DNA of 64,000 nt from Monodelphis domestica (Eukaryota > Chordata > Mammalia > Didelphimorphia > Didelphidae): the NCBI RefSeq assembly GCF_027887165.1, contig NC_077227.1, positions 351,932,207 to 351,996,206 of the forward strand, given 5' to 3'. Position 1 is the first letter of the stretch, and every line of letters begins with the position of its first letter. This document shows, one piece after another, positions 21,738 through 35,799 of this stretch. The notes under the pieces are model-generated. The model was given only the letters and a program-made list of their open reading frames with translations, ran no database searches and was not told the DNA's origin. The position numbers were made by a program, and so were the translations under genes.

Positions 21738-22587
21738 TGTTTATTATTAGTTATTAATTAGCTATGTAGTCTAATTACAAGTAGAGATCAAGACCAGAGC
21801 AAGGATTTTTGCCCTGTCCCCTTTAAGACAAGAGCAAGGGGAAAATCACTGTGGGCTCTTTAAGAAGATTTGCACGTTGGGAAGGCAGTTCCAGAAGTTG
21901 GAGGCTGTCTCTTGAACCCTCTCACATGAGGAGGTTGCTGGAGATTATTCTCTTTGACTATGTTAGTGATTTCTGTGAGAGTTCATTTTGAGAAGCTGGT
22001 TGAACATCTGTGAAGCTGAAGAAAGTTGTTTGAGATTGAGAGCTTTTCTCCCAGAGAGAGATAAGCTGCTAGGAGGGGACTCTGTTTCCTCTCACTGGAA
22101 TGGCCTTAGTGTCTTGCTCCCTGATGGGAGTCAGACAATCTAGGGATCTAATAGTCAGGTCTGATAGTTACCTGAGGCAGCTTGTGGATTTCATAGATAT
22201 TTTAAGGAGTTACTATAAATTGAAGTTCATAATTTTAGAATAGGCTAATAAGATGGAATTAAATCTGTAGTTAGTGTATGAAAGTGTAGTGTCTACTTTA
22301 GTAGTCAAAGAAGACATCCTGTGAGGGGTTGTTTGGATTCTGGGTTTTAGTTAGAAATATTAGTAATAGGGTAAGATATTTCCTACTTTATTTCTACCTC
22401 CTTTATCCTATCCCTGCCTCTCCTCATGGTTAATAATAAATGTGTTAGATTAAGCTGTGTCCAGTCAGTTTATCCTCCTCCTTCAATGTAGATACCCTGA
22501 CAGCTTTAGCCTATATTTACCACCTGATTAGTATCAATCAGCTATCAATATCTATACCCCATACCAAGATCAATATTACTCATAACA
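21738..22587 (+). mobile_element. LTR-like insertion in the L1
   Basis: About 850 bases of non-L1 sequence from TGTTTATT to ...CATAACA. The flanks are ATGA and ATGG, an imperfect 4-bp duplication. L1 text resumes at once ('ATGGTCTCAGCAACC', then 'CCCAGCTTTTGGGATAAGAA'). An AATAAA lies near 22428-22436. It fits a solo LTR on the + strand; the family was not recognised. Confidence 0.55.
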
Positions 22588-23129
22588 ATGGTCTCAGCAA
22601 CCTAATGTATAACAAATGCAAAGGTCCCAGCTTTTGGGATAAGAACTCACTACTTGACAAAAACTGCTGGGAAAGCTAGAAAACAATATGGCAGAAAGTA
22701 GGTATAGATCATTATCCTCACACCCTCACACCTATACCAAGATGAGATCAAAATGGGTATAAGATTTAGACATAAAGGGTGATACCATAAGTAAATTAGG
22801 TGAATATAGGATAATTTTCCTAGTAGATCTATGGAGAAGGAAAGCATTTTTGACCAAACAAGAGACAGAAAACATTACAAGATGTAAAATGAATAATTTT
22901 GACTGTTAAATTAAAAAGGTCTTGTATAAACAAACCAATGTAACCAAGATTAGAAGGTAAACAATATACTGGGAAAAATTTTCCCATGACAAATTTCTTT
23001 GATAAAGGTCTCATTTCTCAAATAGAGAACTAAGTCAAATGTATAAGAAGACAAGTCATTCCCCAATTGATAAAGGGTCAAAGGATATGAACAAGCAGTT
23101 TTCAGAAAAAAGAAATCAAAGCTATCAAT

Positions 23130-24107
23130 TGCCATGGGCAAGGTCCAGCCTCACTCATGACTCCAGGGGTTCCCGATAAGTGGTGAATGATCAGTCAAAA
23201 AAATAACAAATGGAAGACAGTTGTATCTTTATGGCCATGGGAATGCTTTGCATCTGATAGCTGCTCTGCCATTTTTTTTCTACCCATTTTCTTGGCACAC
23301 AGATACATTATCTAACATACATGTCTAAATCGAGATAATTGGAAAAGTTATACATTAACTTTTAACAAATCACTTGATTAACATTTTATTGTGATTATAG
23401 ACAACATAAAGGTTTCACACAAGATAAATGATTTTGTCACAGGTGGCTTAATTTTCTCATTACCCTGTGAGAAGTTTTGAGCTTAAAAAAATCAAGGAAA
23501 ATTACTTAGTGCTTTTAATAAAAGAAAATAATCAAGAGTTCTTAAAGGACAATTCAACAATCATATCATTGAGGTTGAGGGGTACCGGGAACACAATTCA
23601 GATTTAATATTAGACTGGTCATTTTTCAGGGTTTACTAGGGAGTTTCTGAGTTACTGGTTTGTGAAATTGAGTCACTGAGGCACTTCAAGCTTGGTGTAC
23701 CTGTATGTTTTTTATGGGCCTTTATGATTGATTTGTGTGTTGGCTTCATGAGAATAAGTTTCTGTGAGTGGGAAAGTTCTGAGCTTGGCCTGTAGCTGCA
23801 GTTTTACTGGGAATTATGTACCTAAGTAAAAGTTAACCCATGATAGTCTTTTGGGGTTGGGCTTGAGGGTCTGATCTTTTGGCGATGGTTTAGGGAATTA
23901 GGGTACAGGTATTTTGCTCTTGCATTATTCCTTCTGAGACTAGGGAGAATAATAATCATGCCAATTCCATAAGTAAAAGATGTTAATGAGAGAGGTCATG
24001 CAAGGGGGACTGAGTGGGCAATTACATCTTGCCAAGGGCCACTCTGTGGCCTCCTTAGCTACCACATGTGACTCTGTCAAGGCATCATGGCCTGATGGCT
24101 CCCAGCA
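23130..24107. mobile_element. TG...CA LTR-like element (copy 2), solo
   Basis: 978 bases from TGCCATGGGCAAGG to GGCTCCCAGCA. The perfect 6-bp duplication ATCAAT (23124-23129 and 24108-24113) sits in L1 text 'GCTATCAAT...CACAT'. It is collinear with 7754-12567 and lacks both the ERV-B and the SINE found in that copy, so it shows the uninterrupted form. Confidence 0.85.
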
Positions 24108-24639
24108 ATCAATCACATAAAAAAATGTTCTAATTTACTCTTGATTAGAGAAATGCAAATTAAAACAACTTTGAGGCATCACTTCATACCCATCATATTG
24201 GCCTATTTAATAGGACAGTAAAGGAAAGTGATGTTGGAGGGGATGTGTCAAAATTGGGACACTAATGCATTGTTGGTGGAGTTGTGAAATAATTCAACAT
24301 TCTGGAGGGCAATTTGAAAACTATGCCTGAAAGGCCATAAAGAAATTCAACCCCTTTGATTCAATAATACCACTACTAGGTTTTGGTCTCAGAGATTTAA
24401 AAAAATGCAGGGAGGACCTACTTGTACACAAATATTTATAACAACCCTTTTTGTGGTGGCAAAGAATTAGAAATTAAGGTGAAATCTGTCAGCTGGGAAA
24501 TGGCTGAACAAATGATATGATGGTGATAGAAAACTATTGTGCTATAAGAAATAAATAGGAATATAGGAATAGAAACAACTTGATCTTATTGAAGTCCTTA
24601 AAGAAGAAAATTAAAAAAAAAATGTTTTCTTTCCCCTCT

Positions 24640-26260
24640 CTTATTTACCTTTTCTTGTTTCTCTTGATTTTTGTGTTTGGATTTCAAAATTTCAGCTTAG
24701 TTCTGGTCTTTTCTTTATAAATACTTGGAAATCTTCTATTTTGTTGAATGCCCATACTCTCCCCTGGAAGTATATGGTCAGTTTTGATGGGTAGGTGATG
24801 GGTTGTAGAGTCAATTCTCTTGCCTTTCTAAATATCATATTCCAAGCCTTGTGGTCCTTTAGTGTGGAAGCTGCCAGATCTTGGGTAATCCTGATGCTCC
24901 TTGATATCTGAATTGTCTCTTTCTGGCTTCTTGCAACATTTTCTCCTTAGCTTGGAAGCTCTTGAATTTGGCTATTATATTCCTAGGGATTGTTTTTTGA
25001 GGATTTAGTGTAGAGGGTGATTTATGGGCTCTTTCAATGTCTATTTTGCCACCTTTTTAAAAAACATCAGGGTGGTTTTCTTGGATAATTTCTTGTAGTA
25101 TGATGTAATAGTTTCTGTTTATTTCTGGGTTTTCAGGTGGACCAATGATTCTCAAATTGTCTCTTCTAGATTGGTTATCATGGTCAGTCATTCTGTCAGT
25201 GAAATATTTCACGTTTCCTTCTATTTTGCCAGCCTTTTGACTTTGCTTTATTAATTCTTGCTGTCTTGTGAGATCAGTGGCTTCTAATTACCCTATTCTG
25301 GTTTTTAGACTGGTTTTCTGCTATAATATTTTGATTTTCCTTTTCAGTTTGGCCTATCCTGCTTTTTATGGCTTCCAACTGTTTAATTTTGTCCTCCAAT
25401 TTGCTTATCATTTCATTTGATTTCTGGGCTGATGTCTCCAATTGAGTTTTTGTCTTTTAAATTATTTTCTTTTTGAACTATTTCCCACTTTTCTTGGCAA
25501 ATCTCTTCCATATTTCTCATAATCTCAGATTTAAAGTCTTTAGGAGCTTGTGACCAATTGCTTTTTTTTTTTGAAGGTTTGAATGCATTTACTTGTTTGT
25601 TGTCTTCTGCTATTTCCTCTGTAGTCTGGATTTTTTCACCATAAAAATTATCCAGGGTCAGTGCCTTTCTCTTGTTCTTTTTGATGGTTGAAGGTTGCAT
25701 TTCTTGGGCGTTGCTGGCCATTACTATGCTGGTTTGTCCTCTTCCCAGTCAGAATTCTGAGTGAGGAGGGAAGGCTCTCTGTGTATGGAGCATGCTTTTT
25801 GACTGAGTCTACTTTTCGGGTCTCCATAGCTTCTACTGTGTGCTGCCCCTCTTCACTCCATCTCTGTGCCCAAGGTTTGCACTCTTTAGCCTCCTGGGGT
25901 CTCAAGTCTAGCTGCTTTCAGGGTTAAGTCCCTGGTGTTCTTGGTCAGCTTCCAAGGCCCTAGAGATTGCCCCTTGCTCTCTCTGATCCTGGCGCCCTGG
26001 CTCTGGCTCTGTCACCATAGGTGGGGTGGGAGAGGATTGATCAACTCATGTTTTGGTGGGAGCTTTTTCACCCCCTTATAGCATGGAATTGCCCAAATCC
26101 CACATACCTTCAATGCTGTGCCCTACTGTGGAGTCCCTTTGTTCATCTGAACTTGTTTTTTGTTTTTACCTTTTGAGGTAGTCTATATTGGTCGGTGGTG
26201 AGGAGAGAGGAAGAGTCCTGCTTCTACACAGCAGCCATCTTAACCTGGAAGTCTTCTGCA
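24640..26260 (-). mobile_element. L1 5' region with ORF1 N-terminal half
   Basis: On the - strand a frame at 25721-25413 begins MASNAQEMQPSTIKK and continues as a charged, coiled-coil-like stretch (EEIAEDNKQV, KDFKSEIMRNMEEI) typical of L1 ORF1. The 5' end of this copy lies near 26240, where the - strand reads 'AGGTTAAGATGGCTGCTG'. The frame is cut short, so the copy is inactive. Confidence 0.7.
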
Positions 26261-26850
26261 AGTTTTTGATCTGGGTTTGGGTCCAAGTAACCAGCTGAGA
26301 AACTGCTATTTCTGAGTGACATAGCTACAGGATCCCCTTTGGTCTAGGATTCATGCTCTGTTTCTTAGGGTCTGAGATGTTCTGCTGTTGTTTACTTCTA
26401 AACTTACTCCTCTCTTGACATACCATCCAGAGCTTATGATCCCACTTTATCCCAGAATGCCATTCCAAGGCACAGGTACCCTTAGTCTACTTTAGATGTG
26501 ACCTGGCACTGTGTAGTGTGCAACAAAGCTGCTGTTTCCTGTCATGGTGCCCTGAAATAGCCTTGGAATCTTCTATTTTGCTGGTACACAACCTTTACCT
26601 TGGGCTGGAGTGTTTTGCTCAGAGCTTTCTTCTTGGGCAGGACCCTTCCCCAAGGACCACAGATCTTATATCTTCCTATGCCAAAGTGGACTGGAAAAAA
26701 AATTTCTCACTGGAAAAAAAAATTTTAACTTCCTCATTAGGATTAGTCTGGTAAAGTTCCTAGATCTATTTGGAAGAGGGGGGGAAGGCTGGAGGATCAC
26801 TATTCTTGCTACTCTGCCATCTTCGCTCTACAGTAAACAATAATGTTGAT
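26261..26850 (-). repeat. Second L1 5'-UTR-like block
   Basis: The - strand begins near 26840 with 'GCGAAGATGGCAGAGTAGC', another L1-start signature, 600 bases before the one at 26240. Either two L1 5' ends are joined or the 5' UTR holds two start units. Confidence 0.5.
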
Positions 26851-26989
26851 TGACTGAATGGTTGGCACCTCAAAGACACTAACCTATTGAAACTACTAGT
26901 GGAATAGTAGGCTGGTACCAAGACTAAGCCAAGGGACTAAAGAACTTGACCTGAAGCAGTTCCTCTGCTTCAGACCCCTTCTGATGAAT

Positions 26990-27560
26990 TTCAAAGGGGT
27001 GAAAGAAATGAGAATGGATGTGTGCTTCATAAAGCTGAACTCAGATGGCCTTTCTCCAATGCTTAGCTCTGCTGCTTATTCTCTGAGAGACTTTGGGCAA
27101 GTCACCTAAACCTCTTTGGCCTCCATTTCCTCATCCAAAAAAATGAGTGTTAGATCGGAAAAACTCTGAAGGCTATGATGGCTCTAGATTTGTACTTGAT
27201 AATCCCATGACCTTTTTGTCTTTGTTTTTCTTTTTCCCTACTTGATTGCTTTTCCAGAAGAAGCTCTATCTACTAATCTATTGGTTTTTCTCTAGGCCCA
27301 AGGACTAGTTTTCTTCCTAACTCATTTGTGTTTTTGACACCTCATTCAAGTGGCTTCTCCTCTCAAGTGAGGACAAGAATATTGGAGATTGCAAGAAATA
27401 TGGTGGGGCAGACAAACAGATTCAGTGCCACAGCAATAATAATTACATTTATGTAGTGCTTACTATGTACCCAAGACTGTGCTAAGTGCTTTACAAATCA
27501 GATAGCTAGCAAGTATCTTTCTGACTCCAGGCCCACTGTACCATCTGGATACCTCACCAA
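26990..27560. repeat. MIR/L2-type old repeat remnants
   Basis: 27050-27150 has 'CTTTGGGCAAGTCACCTAAAC' with 'CCATTTCCTCATCC'. 27430-27500 has 'TAGTGCTTACTATGTACC...GTGCTAAGTGCTTTACAAAT' style text. No gene seen to 27980. Confidence 0.55.
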
Positions 27561-27988
27561 CTTTCATCACTTGGGGTTGACTTTACTTCCACATATCCTT
27601 TCTCAGGTCCTTGAGTGATTTCATCACCGTGTATTCTCTCTGCCCATGAAGGTTTTAACTATCATACCATAGAGGACCTCAGTCTTTCATGACAATAGCC
27701 ACAGAAGCTCTTCTCCCCATAGTTGCTAACTTTCTGGTGATGATCTGTGAAGCACAGCTGGTTTGGACCTTAAATAAGAAATAGATCTGTACTCAGAGTC
27801 TTATTGGAAGGACCTCCTAGAGCCTGTGCTCTTGCTGACACAGTCCCTATGAGTGTCAAGGTCCTCTGTTGAGACATGCTCAAGAAAAAAGAGAAGGGCT
27901 CAGAAGTCATTTTTCTATGTTGCAGGCATCACTGCCCACATGATAGTTACTGTTGAGCAGTCCTTTGGCATAGTTTATTCCTAAGACC

Positions 27989-29134
27989 TGTAAACCTTAA
28001 AATTTCTCAGATTTACGAATATTGGAAATTTCCCCATTGGGGAATCTTCTACTTAAAAAAAATTCCTTAGCAGATAGTGAGAATTCTACTTGAATGTGAA
28101 AACTCCTTGCCTTGGGAATATCCCTACTCCACCCTACTTGAGACTGCTTTAGGACAGAAAACTCCTTCCTGAACAATGAAAGTGCTTTGACCCATGCTTA
28201 TGGAAAGGACAGGAAGTTCTTTGAATCATGCCTGTTTTAAAAATTGATACAATGGGATGCTAGGTACCCATATAGGTGGGGCAACTTGTAAACTACTTAA
28301 ACCTAAAAGGGTGATAACTTATTCAGAGGTTTTTTCTTAATGAAATTTGTCGACACAGCAGCATTTTTTTCTGACTTACTAAAGAGATTAAAACTACTCA
28401 GCTGTGAATTCAAAATGGGTCCTTTAGAAACATCTACAGTGATTGGTAGATGTAAGGACTTAGGGGAGGTGACAGAGGAAATTTTGCCCTTAAAAATAAG
28501 AGCTTGGATCTCATTCAGGCATTCTCGAGTTCTGATTCTTATTCTGGAGGCTCTCATTCTGAGAGACTCATTTCCTTGAGGACTGATGCTTGAGGGCTCT
28601 TTCCTTGGAGATAGATCTCTTTGAGGAGAAGTACTCTTGGAGGAAATCTCATTCTGAAGGAGAGCTCCTTGAGGAGCTCCTCTGAGGGGCTCTGTCCCTC
28701 TGGGGTAGGAGCTCTGGAGGCTCTTGAGAGAGGCCCTTTGAAACAATCTCTGGCTGGAAGACTCTTTTGAGGAAGGACGCTGGCCTGGTGTCACTAGTAT
28801 CCTTGTTTAGTCAGACCTTGTGGTGAGTGTTAAAAAACTGACTGATTTCTCTTTTAAGACTCAGGTCTAGGCCATATTGGCTTGAGGCCCTTCATACTTA
28901 TTCCTTTCTTACTCTCTCTCTCTTTGATTACTCATTGTATTGTTAATTAAAATCTCTATAAAACCCAATTGACTTGGGTATTTGAATAATTGGGAATATT
29001 TCCCTGGCGACCACCTTATATTTGATTTAAAAACCCAAGACACTGTAGTGAAACATATTTCTGCGGTCAAATTTACTCACCCTCTCTTATATCTATCACA
29101 ATTTATATCTTCCACTATTTTAATCACTACAGTT
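27989..29134 (+). mobile_element. LTR-type element in the GM2A-SLC36A3 interval
   Basis: It starts TGTAAACCTTAAAATTTC. Near its end come 'AATTAAAATCTCTATAAAACCC' (AATTAAAATCTC), 'TTGACTTGGGTATTTG' and TGGCGACCACC (29005-29015). TAAGACC flanks it at 27982-27988 and 29135-29141. The far end reads CTACAGTT rather than CA, so the right boundary is uncertain. A 163-codon open frame on the - strand (28794-28303) is repetitive and has no matching gene; I treat it as LTR noise. Confidence 0.5.
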
Positions 29135-29672
29135 TAAGACCTCAACCATTTTAAATCTCACAGACCTCAGGCCATTTTCAGCACAGTCCAAGACTTTTCC
29201 AGGGGCATACATAATAGAAATACAGTTGCTCAGGGAAAGTAATCCAGAAAACACCCCCATTCTCATTCTCTGATTCACACTTGCTCTGACCAAAGACATA
29301 AAGACTTGTCTGGTTCTTTTTTCCTTTCTGTCAAGATACCTAACTCTGTAGCCTCATTAAAAGGACTAGTTTAGGAATACCCATCCAGAATATTATCTAG
29401 AGCATGACTAAATCTCTCTGCTTTTATATAACAACTGTAGTTATCCTCAGAGTGGGAGAAAGTAGATGCCCCCTTTAAGACAATAGGCATTCATGGCTTC
29501 ATACTCCCTGATTATTGTGGTAGCATCTAGAGCCCAGGTTTAAGCTTGACCTAGGAGAGGAAAAATCACTGACACAGCAAAAATCCAAGAGTGAGGTGTG
29601 TATAATAACAGTTTAAAAACACAGTATAGGAATGTGGGGTAAGAAGAAACAAGTTCAATTAAAAGTAGATAA
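29135..29672. other. Region downstream of the SLC36A3-like stop
   Basis: Includes the 3' UTR of the - strand gene. No AATAAA was found on the - strand close to the stop; an ATTAAA near 29119 is the nearest candidate and is weak. I see nothing else. Confidence 0.35.
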
Positions 29673-31430
<1,758 letters not shown>

Positions 31431-31832
31431 TAGACCCTTACCTTCTGTCTTAGTATCAGTTCTAAGAAAAGAAGAGTGGCAAGGGCTAGGCAATTGTGGT
31501 TAAGTGACCTGCCCAGAATCATGAAATGGATGAGATCAGAGTTGACTTGGCTCCTCATGATTCCATACCTAACTCTCTAACCATTGTGCTACCTAGCTGC
31601 CCCTCACTTCCTCTACTTTTTTTTTAATTTAAATTTTATACTCTTACGTATTCTGTCTTAGAATCAATACCATGCATTGATTCCAAGGCAGAACAGTGGT
31701 AAAGGCTAGGCAATGGAAGTTAAGTAACTTGCTCAGGGTCATATAACTAGGAAGCTTGGGTTCATATTTGAACCCAGGACCTTCAATTTGTAGGTCTGGC
31801 TTTCAATCCACTAAACCAACTAACTGCTCCCA
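31431..31832 (-). repeat. Two marsupial CORE-SINEs in tandem
   Basis: Reverse copies at about 31431-31603 ('CTACCTAGCTGCCCC' head) and 31629-31832 ('CCAACTAACTGCTCCC' head). Confidence 0.85.
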
Positions 31833-31834
31833 TT

Positions 31835-33000
31835 ACCTCTGTTCTCAATCTTTCTCCATCTATTAGTTCTTTTCCTAGTGCTTATAAATATGCTTATGTC
31901 TTCCCGGACTTAAAAATAAAAATTTCACTCAACTCTACCAAGCTATCATACTACATCTTTCTTCCCTTTCACTGCTAAATTCCTTGATTTACTTATTACT
32001 TATTCCTCAGCTTCTTTTAATCTTACTACTTAGTTGAAACAACGTTTTAATCTTAAAGATTTCCTTGACTGAATTGGATGGCCTTTTCTCAGTCCTCATC
32101 CTCTGACCTCTTTGCTGCTTTTGATATTAGTGATCAACTCCTCCCCCAAACCCTCTTCTTTGTCTCTCATGACAGTGCCCACTCTTCCTCTATCTACACA
32201 TACCTGCTTGCTCCTTGTCAGTGTCCTATGCTGGATCATTTTCTACCTGTTATCCTCTAAGTATGTCTCCCTTCCAAGGCTCTGTCCTGAACATATTTCT
32301 TTTTCTTTTTTTTTTTGGCTTGCTACACTCTTTTCACTTTTTTTAAAAACCTTTACCACCTTCTCTCTTAGAATCAATACTAAGTATTTTATCTAAGGCA
32401 GAAGGACAATAAGGGCTGTGTATTTGAGGTTAAGTGACTTGCCCATGATCACACAGCTAGGAAGTGTCTGAGGTCACATTTGAACCCAGAACCTCCCATC
32501 TCTAGGCCTGATTCTATCTACTGAGACACTTAGCTTCCCCTGCACTCTTTTATCTTTATGCAGAGATGAATACCAAATCTTTATGTCCATCCATACTTTA
32601 CCTCCTGAATTTTAGACCTGCCAAATGGAGTACTAGGCTTCTCTAGTTGGACTTCATACAGATATCTCAAACTCAACAGGCCCAGAATGGAATTCATCTT
32701 TCTAATTAAGCCCATTTTTTCTCTCCAAACTATTTTTATGGACCTTGTCATAACTTAAGAGTCATCTATGGCTCTTCCTTCTCTCTCACCCTCTACATCA
32801 ATTCAACTGCTAAATCATGTTGATTCTCCCTCCACAAATTTCTTGCTTGTATTCAATTCTCTCCCTTCAAACCTTACCACACTACTGGTTAGGTTTCTAT
32901 CCTTCTTCCATAGATTATTCCTAGGTGCTCACACTGCCACTCTTTTTTCCTCTCCAGTCTTCACACAATTATCAAAACTATAGAATGTTAGAGCTGAAAG
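31835..33000. repeat. L2/CR1-like LINE remnant, interrupted by a SINE
   Basis: C/T-rich text with phrases such as 'GCTGCTTTTGATATTAGTGATCA' (as GCTTTTGATATTAGTGATCA) and 'CTCAACAGGCCCAGAATGGA', which I associate with antisense L2/CR1-like LINEs. A reverse SINE (32341-32540) splits it. Confidence 0.5.
32341..32540 (-). repeat. Marsupial CORE-SINE
   Basis: 'GACTTGCCCATGATCACACAG' core (GACTTGCCCATGATCACAC) and head 'CTGAGACACTTAGCTTCCCC'. Confidence 0.85.
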
Positions 33001-33105
33001 GGATCTTGGATTAAAAGACACAGAATGTCAGTGTGAGGAGGAGCTTTGTAGAATATAGTCTAGCCCTCTCATTTTTACAGATGAAGAAACTAATACTCAC
33101 CGTAA
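32980..33105 (+). repeat. MIR3-like element
   Basis: 'AATGTTAGAGCTGAAAGGGA' then 'CTCATTTTTACAGATGAAGA'. It ends about 34 bases from the exon at 33139-33308. The same family occurs at 38205-38320, 55660-55740, 60880-60980 and 63110-63300. Confidence 0.65.
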
Positions 33106-33133
33106 GTGCCTTAAAAATGCATCCTGCTTTCTA

Positions 33134-33334
<201 letters not shown>

Positions 33335-33534
33335 TTATCTCAGAATATCCTCCCAAGATTCTAGAATAACCCTTTAGCCCAAAATGACTGGATTGGTACA
33401 TGTGGCAAGAAGAGTTTGTGTAGAATCAGTGGGCTAATTAGTACCATTTATAATTTTGGGAAAATCAAAAGGGTTTCAGGCATCTAAGTGGATCAGTGGA
33501 TCAAGAGTTAGGAGGCCTGGCTTCTAGTCTTTTT

Positions 33535-33717
33535 CTTTTTAAACCCTTACCTGCTATCAAAGCATTGATTCCAAGAAGAATGGTAAGGGGTAGGCAGTTG
33601 AATTTAAGTTTTGCCCAGGATCAAATAGCTAGGAAGTATCTGATACCAGATTTGAACTAAGAACTTCCCTTCTCTAGGTCTGACTCTCAGTTGGTTCACC
33701 AAAATACTTATTTCCCC
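33535..33717 (-). repeat. Marsupial CORE-SINE
   Basis: Reverse copy 'AAACCCTTACCTGC' onwards, inserted into a forward SINE fragment (about 33475-33530 and after 33725, sharing 'TTCTAGTCTT' on both sides). Confidence 0.75.
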
Positions 33718-34159
33718 TGCTCCACCCTTAAAACCCTGGATTCTAGTCTTAAGGCTCAATCAATGGAAATCTAATGTCCCAAGTCAAGACAGCACCCCAT
33801 GATATCATTGGTCCTTTTCAAAAAACAAAAGATGAATAATATGAATGACCCAAGCAAGGGAGAGACTAGTCCTACTCCCCAACCCTGATCAGATGACAGA
33901 TAGAATTCTGATTCTGGTTCTGAGCATCACAGTTTGAGAAGGCAGCAGCAGGCAAGCTGATCATAAAGGGAAGATGATTGAAAATGAATGTGTCACAAAA
34001 GAAGGAAATGTGGGAACTGGGATAAGAAGAGAAGACCCAGGAGACAATGATCACATATATCTAAAAGTTAGTCACATGTAAGAAGGCTTAGGCTTTTTCT
34101 GCTAGATGGTTTCAGGATGGATCAGGGCTAGGAATAAGAGTGGGGGGAATGCAGGGAGT

Positions 34160-35770
34160 TAGATCACTCTCTCTATTCTGGGCCTCACTTCTAGTTCCAG
34201 GTTCTTCCTGTGCCACTATCATTCAGCACTTTCTTCCTTGGAAGTTAATACCATTAACATTTGTCACCCAATCTAGATCATGGTGACCATTTTTTCTACT
34301 GGATCCCATATCATGCTCCCTTTTTTCTCAAGGAGTTCAGTATCTAGATCACTGTCTTCCTCTCCTTTCCAGCTCTTGGCATTACTAGTAAAGTTTTTCA
34401 ACATATATGTCAGTGCTTCTTCAAATGGCTTTAATTCTTGACTCCTTTCTATGATTCCAAATCGATGACTTATTTCCTACTCCACATCACTCACTCACAG
34501 GAGTGATCACCTCCAAAACTTACCATCACCCACAAGTATTTCATATTCCTGATTTTTTTTAAAAAGCCCCAAACCCTCTGATGTTCTTCTGCTAAGCATC
34601 AGCTATCATTCCATTTCTTATGCCTCAACCTATTGAACCTATTCTGTATCCTCATTTTGACTTCTATTCATACCTCAGTCCCATCTCAGTTCATCATCCT
34701 GCTCTGACTATACTTTCTTCACCAATCTAAATCCTACAATTAGCCATTTTGTTTACACATTGTCATCTCCTTCCTGCACCACTTTGTCCTCATTCATATG
34801 CTATTGAGTGGAACTAGAAAAAGTCACATAATTTAGCTCACCTAGTTTCACTACAAATTTACATTACCTGATCCCACCTAGGGCCTTTGCAAAGCAAACC
34901 TTTTACTCATCCCCAATTGATCATCTCTCCTACAAACCTTCTTTCCTTCCTCAAACCACCTCAAACCACCCATACCTTTCTCATTCCTACCTTATCATTT
35001 CTCAGTTTAGAGACTTGCCTCATAGTTTACTGAGAAAATAAAGGCCATTCATGGTGATTTCCCTCTTTTCATCTTAAAAAACTTTGATAACCTCTTTACC
35101 CTGACTGCTGTCTCCTCCCATACTTCAATCACTTATAATATTTTTGTCTTGTCAAGATCATCCTCTCTCTCTATATCCTTGATTGTCCCCTTCTTTCTTC
35201 TCCAGCAAATTGTCCCCTTAATTGTTCCACCCCTCTCTAGTCTTCAATATCTCCCAGTTTACCAATTCTTTCCTTGTTTCCTACAAAAAAAAATGTTTAA
35301 GTCTCCAAAATCTTTAATATCATGTCTCTTATCTTTGGTTGTACCCTAAAGTTCTGTCCTGGGTCTCCTTTTTGCATTTATTTTGTTAACCTCATCAACT
35401 CCCATTGTCCTGTCTACTTAGAATATTTATAGATCTATGTACCCTTGTCTCATTTCCCTCCTACTTCTCCATAGGGTAAGATAGGATTTGATACTCCCAG
35501 TGAGTCTGGTTGTTATTCCCTCTCTGATCCAGTTACTATGAGAGTAAAGTTTAAACATTGTCTGTTATTTCCCTCATCCTTCCCTCCAAGTAATAGTTTT
35601 TCACATCATTTTAGATTAGATAATTGACCCCATTCCATCTTTTCCTTCCCTTTTCTCTCAGTGCAATCCTCTTTTTCACTCCTTGATTTTTTTTTGCATA
35701 TCATATTATCTTAATTAGGTTACTTCCCCCCCCCCCCATATAAGTATACTCCTTCTAACAGTTCTACAAG
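34160..35770. repeat. Old LINE-like (L2/CR1-type) pyrimidine-rich sequence
   Basis: Extended C/T-rich text similar in style to 31835-33000. It contains no coding frame fitting the transporter. A C-run sits at about 35728-35738. Confidence 0.35.
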
Positions 35771-35799
35771 TAATAAGAATTTAAAAGAATTACAAATAT

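Larger units (their letters stand above)
20490..24630 (+). mobile_element. L1 ORF2 fragment to 3' end, with two LTR-type insertions
   Basis: Translation shows reverse-transcriptase text in broken frames: [12 protein letters not shown] near 20500 and SGVKQGYPLSPLL near 21050. It continues through the ORF2 C-terminal region to an A-rich end near 24630. Frameshifts and stops are frequent, so it is dead. It is interrupted at 21738-22587 and at 23130-24107. Confidence 0.85.

Noticed and set aside
28303..28794. 163-codon open frame on the - strand
   Set aside because: It lies within an LTR-like element, antisense to it, with Ser/Pro/Leu repeats from GAGGCTCT-type text. No domain and no splice context.
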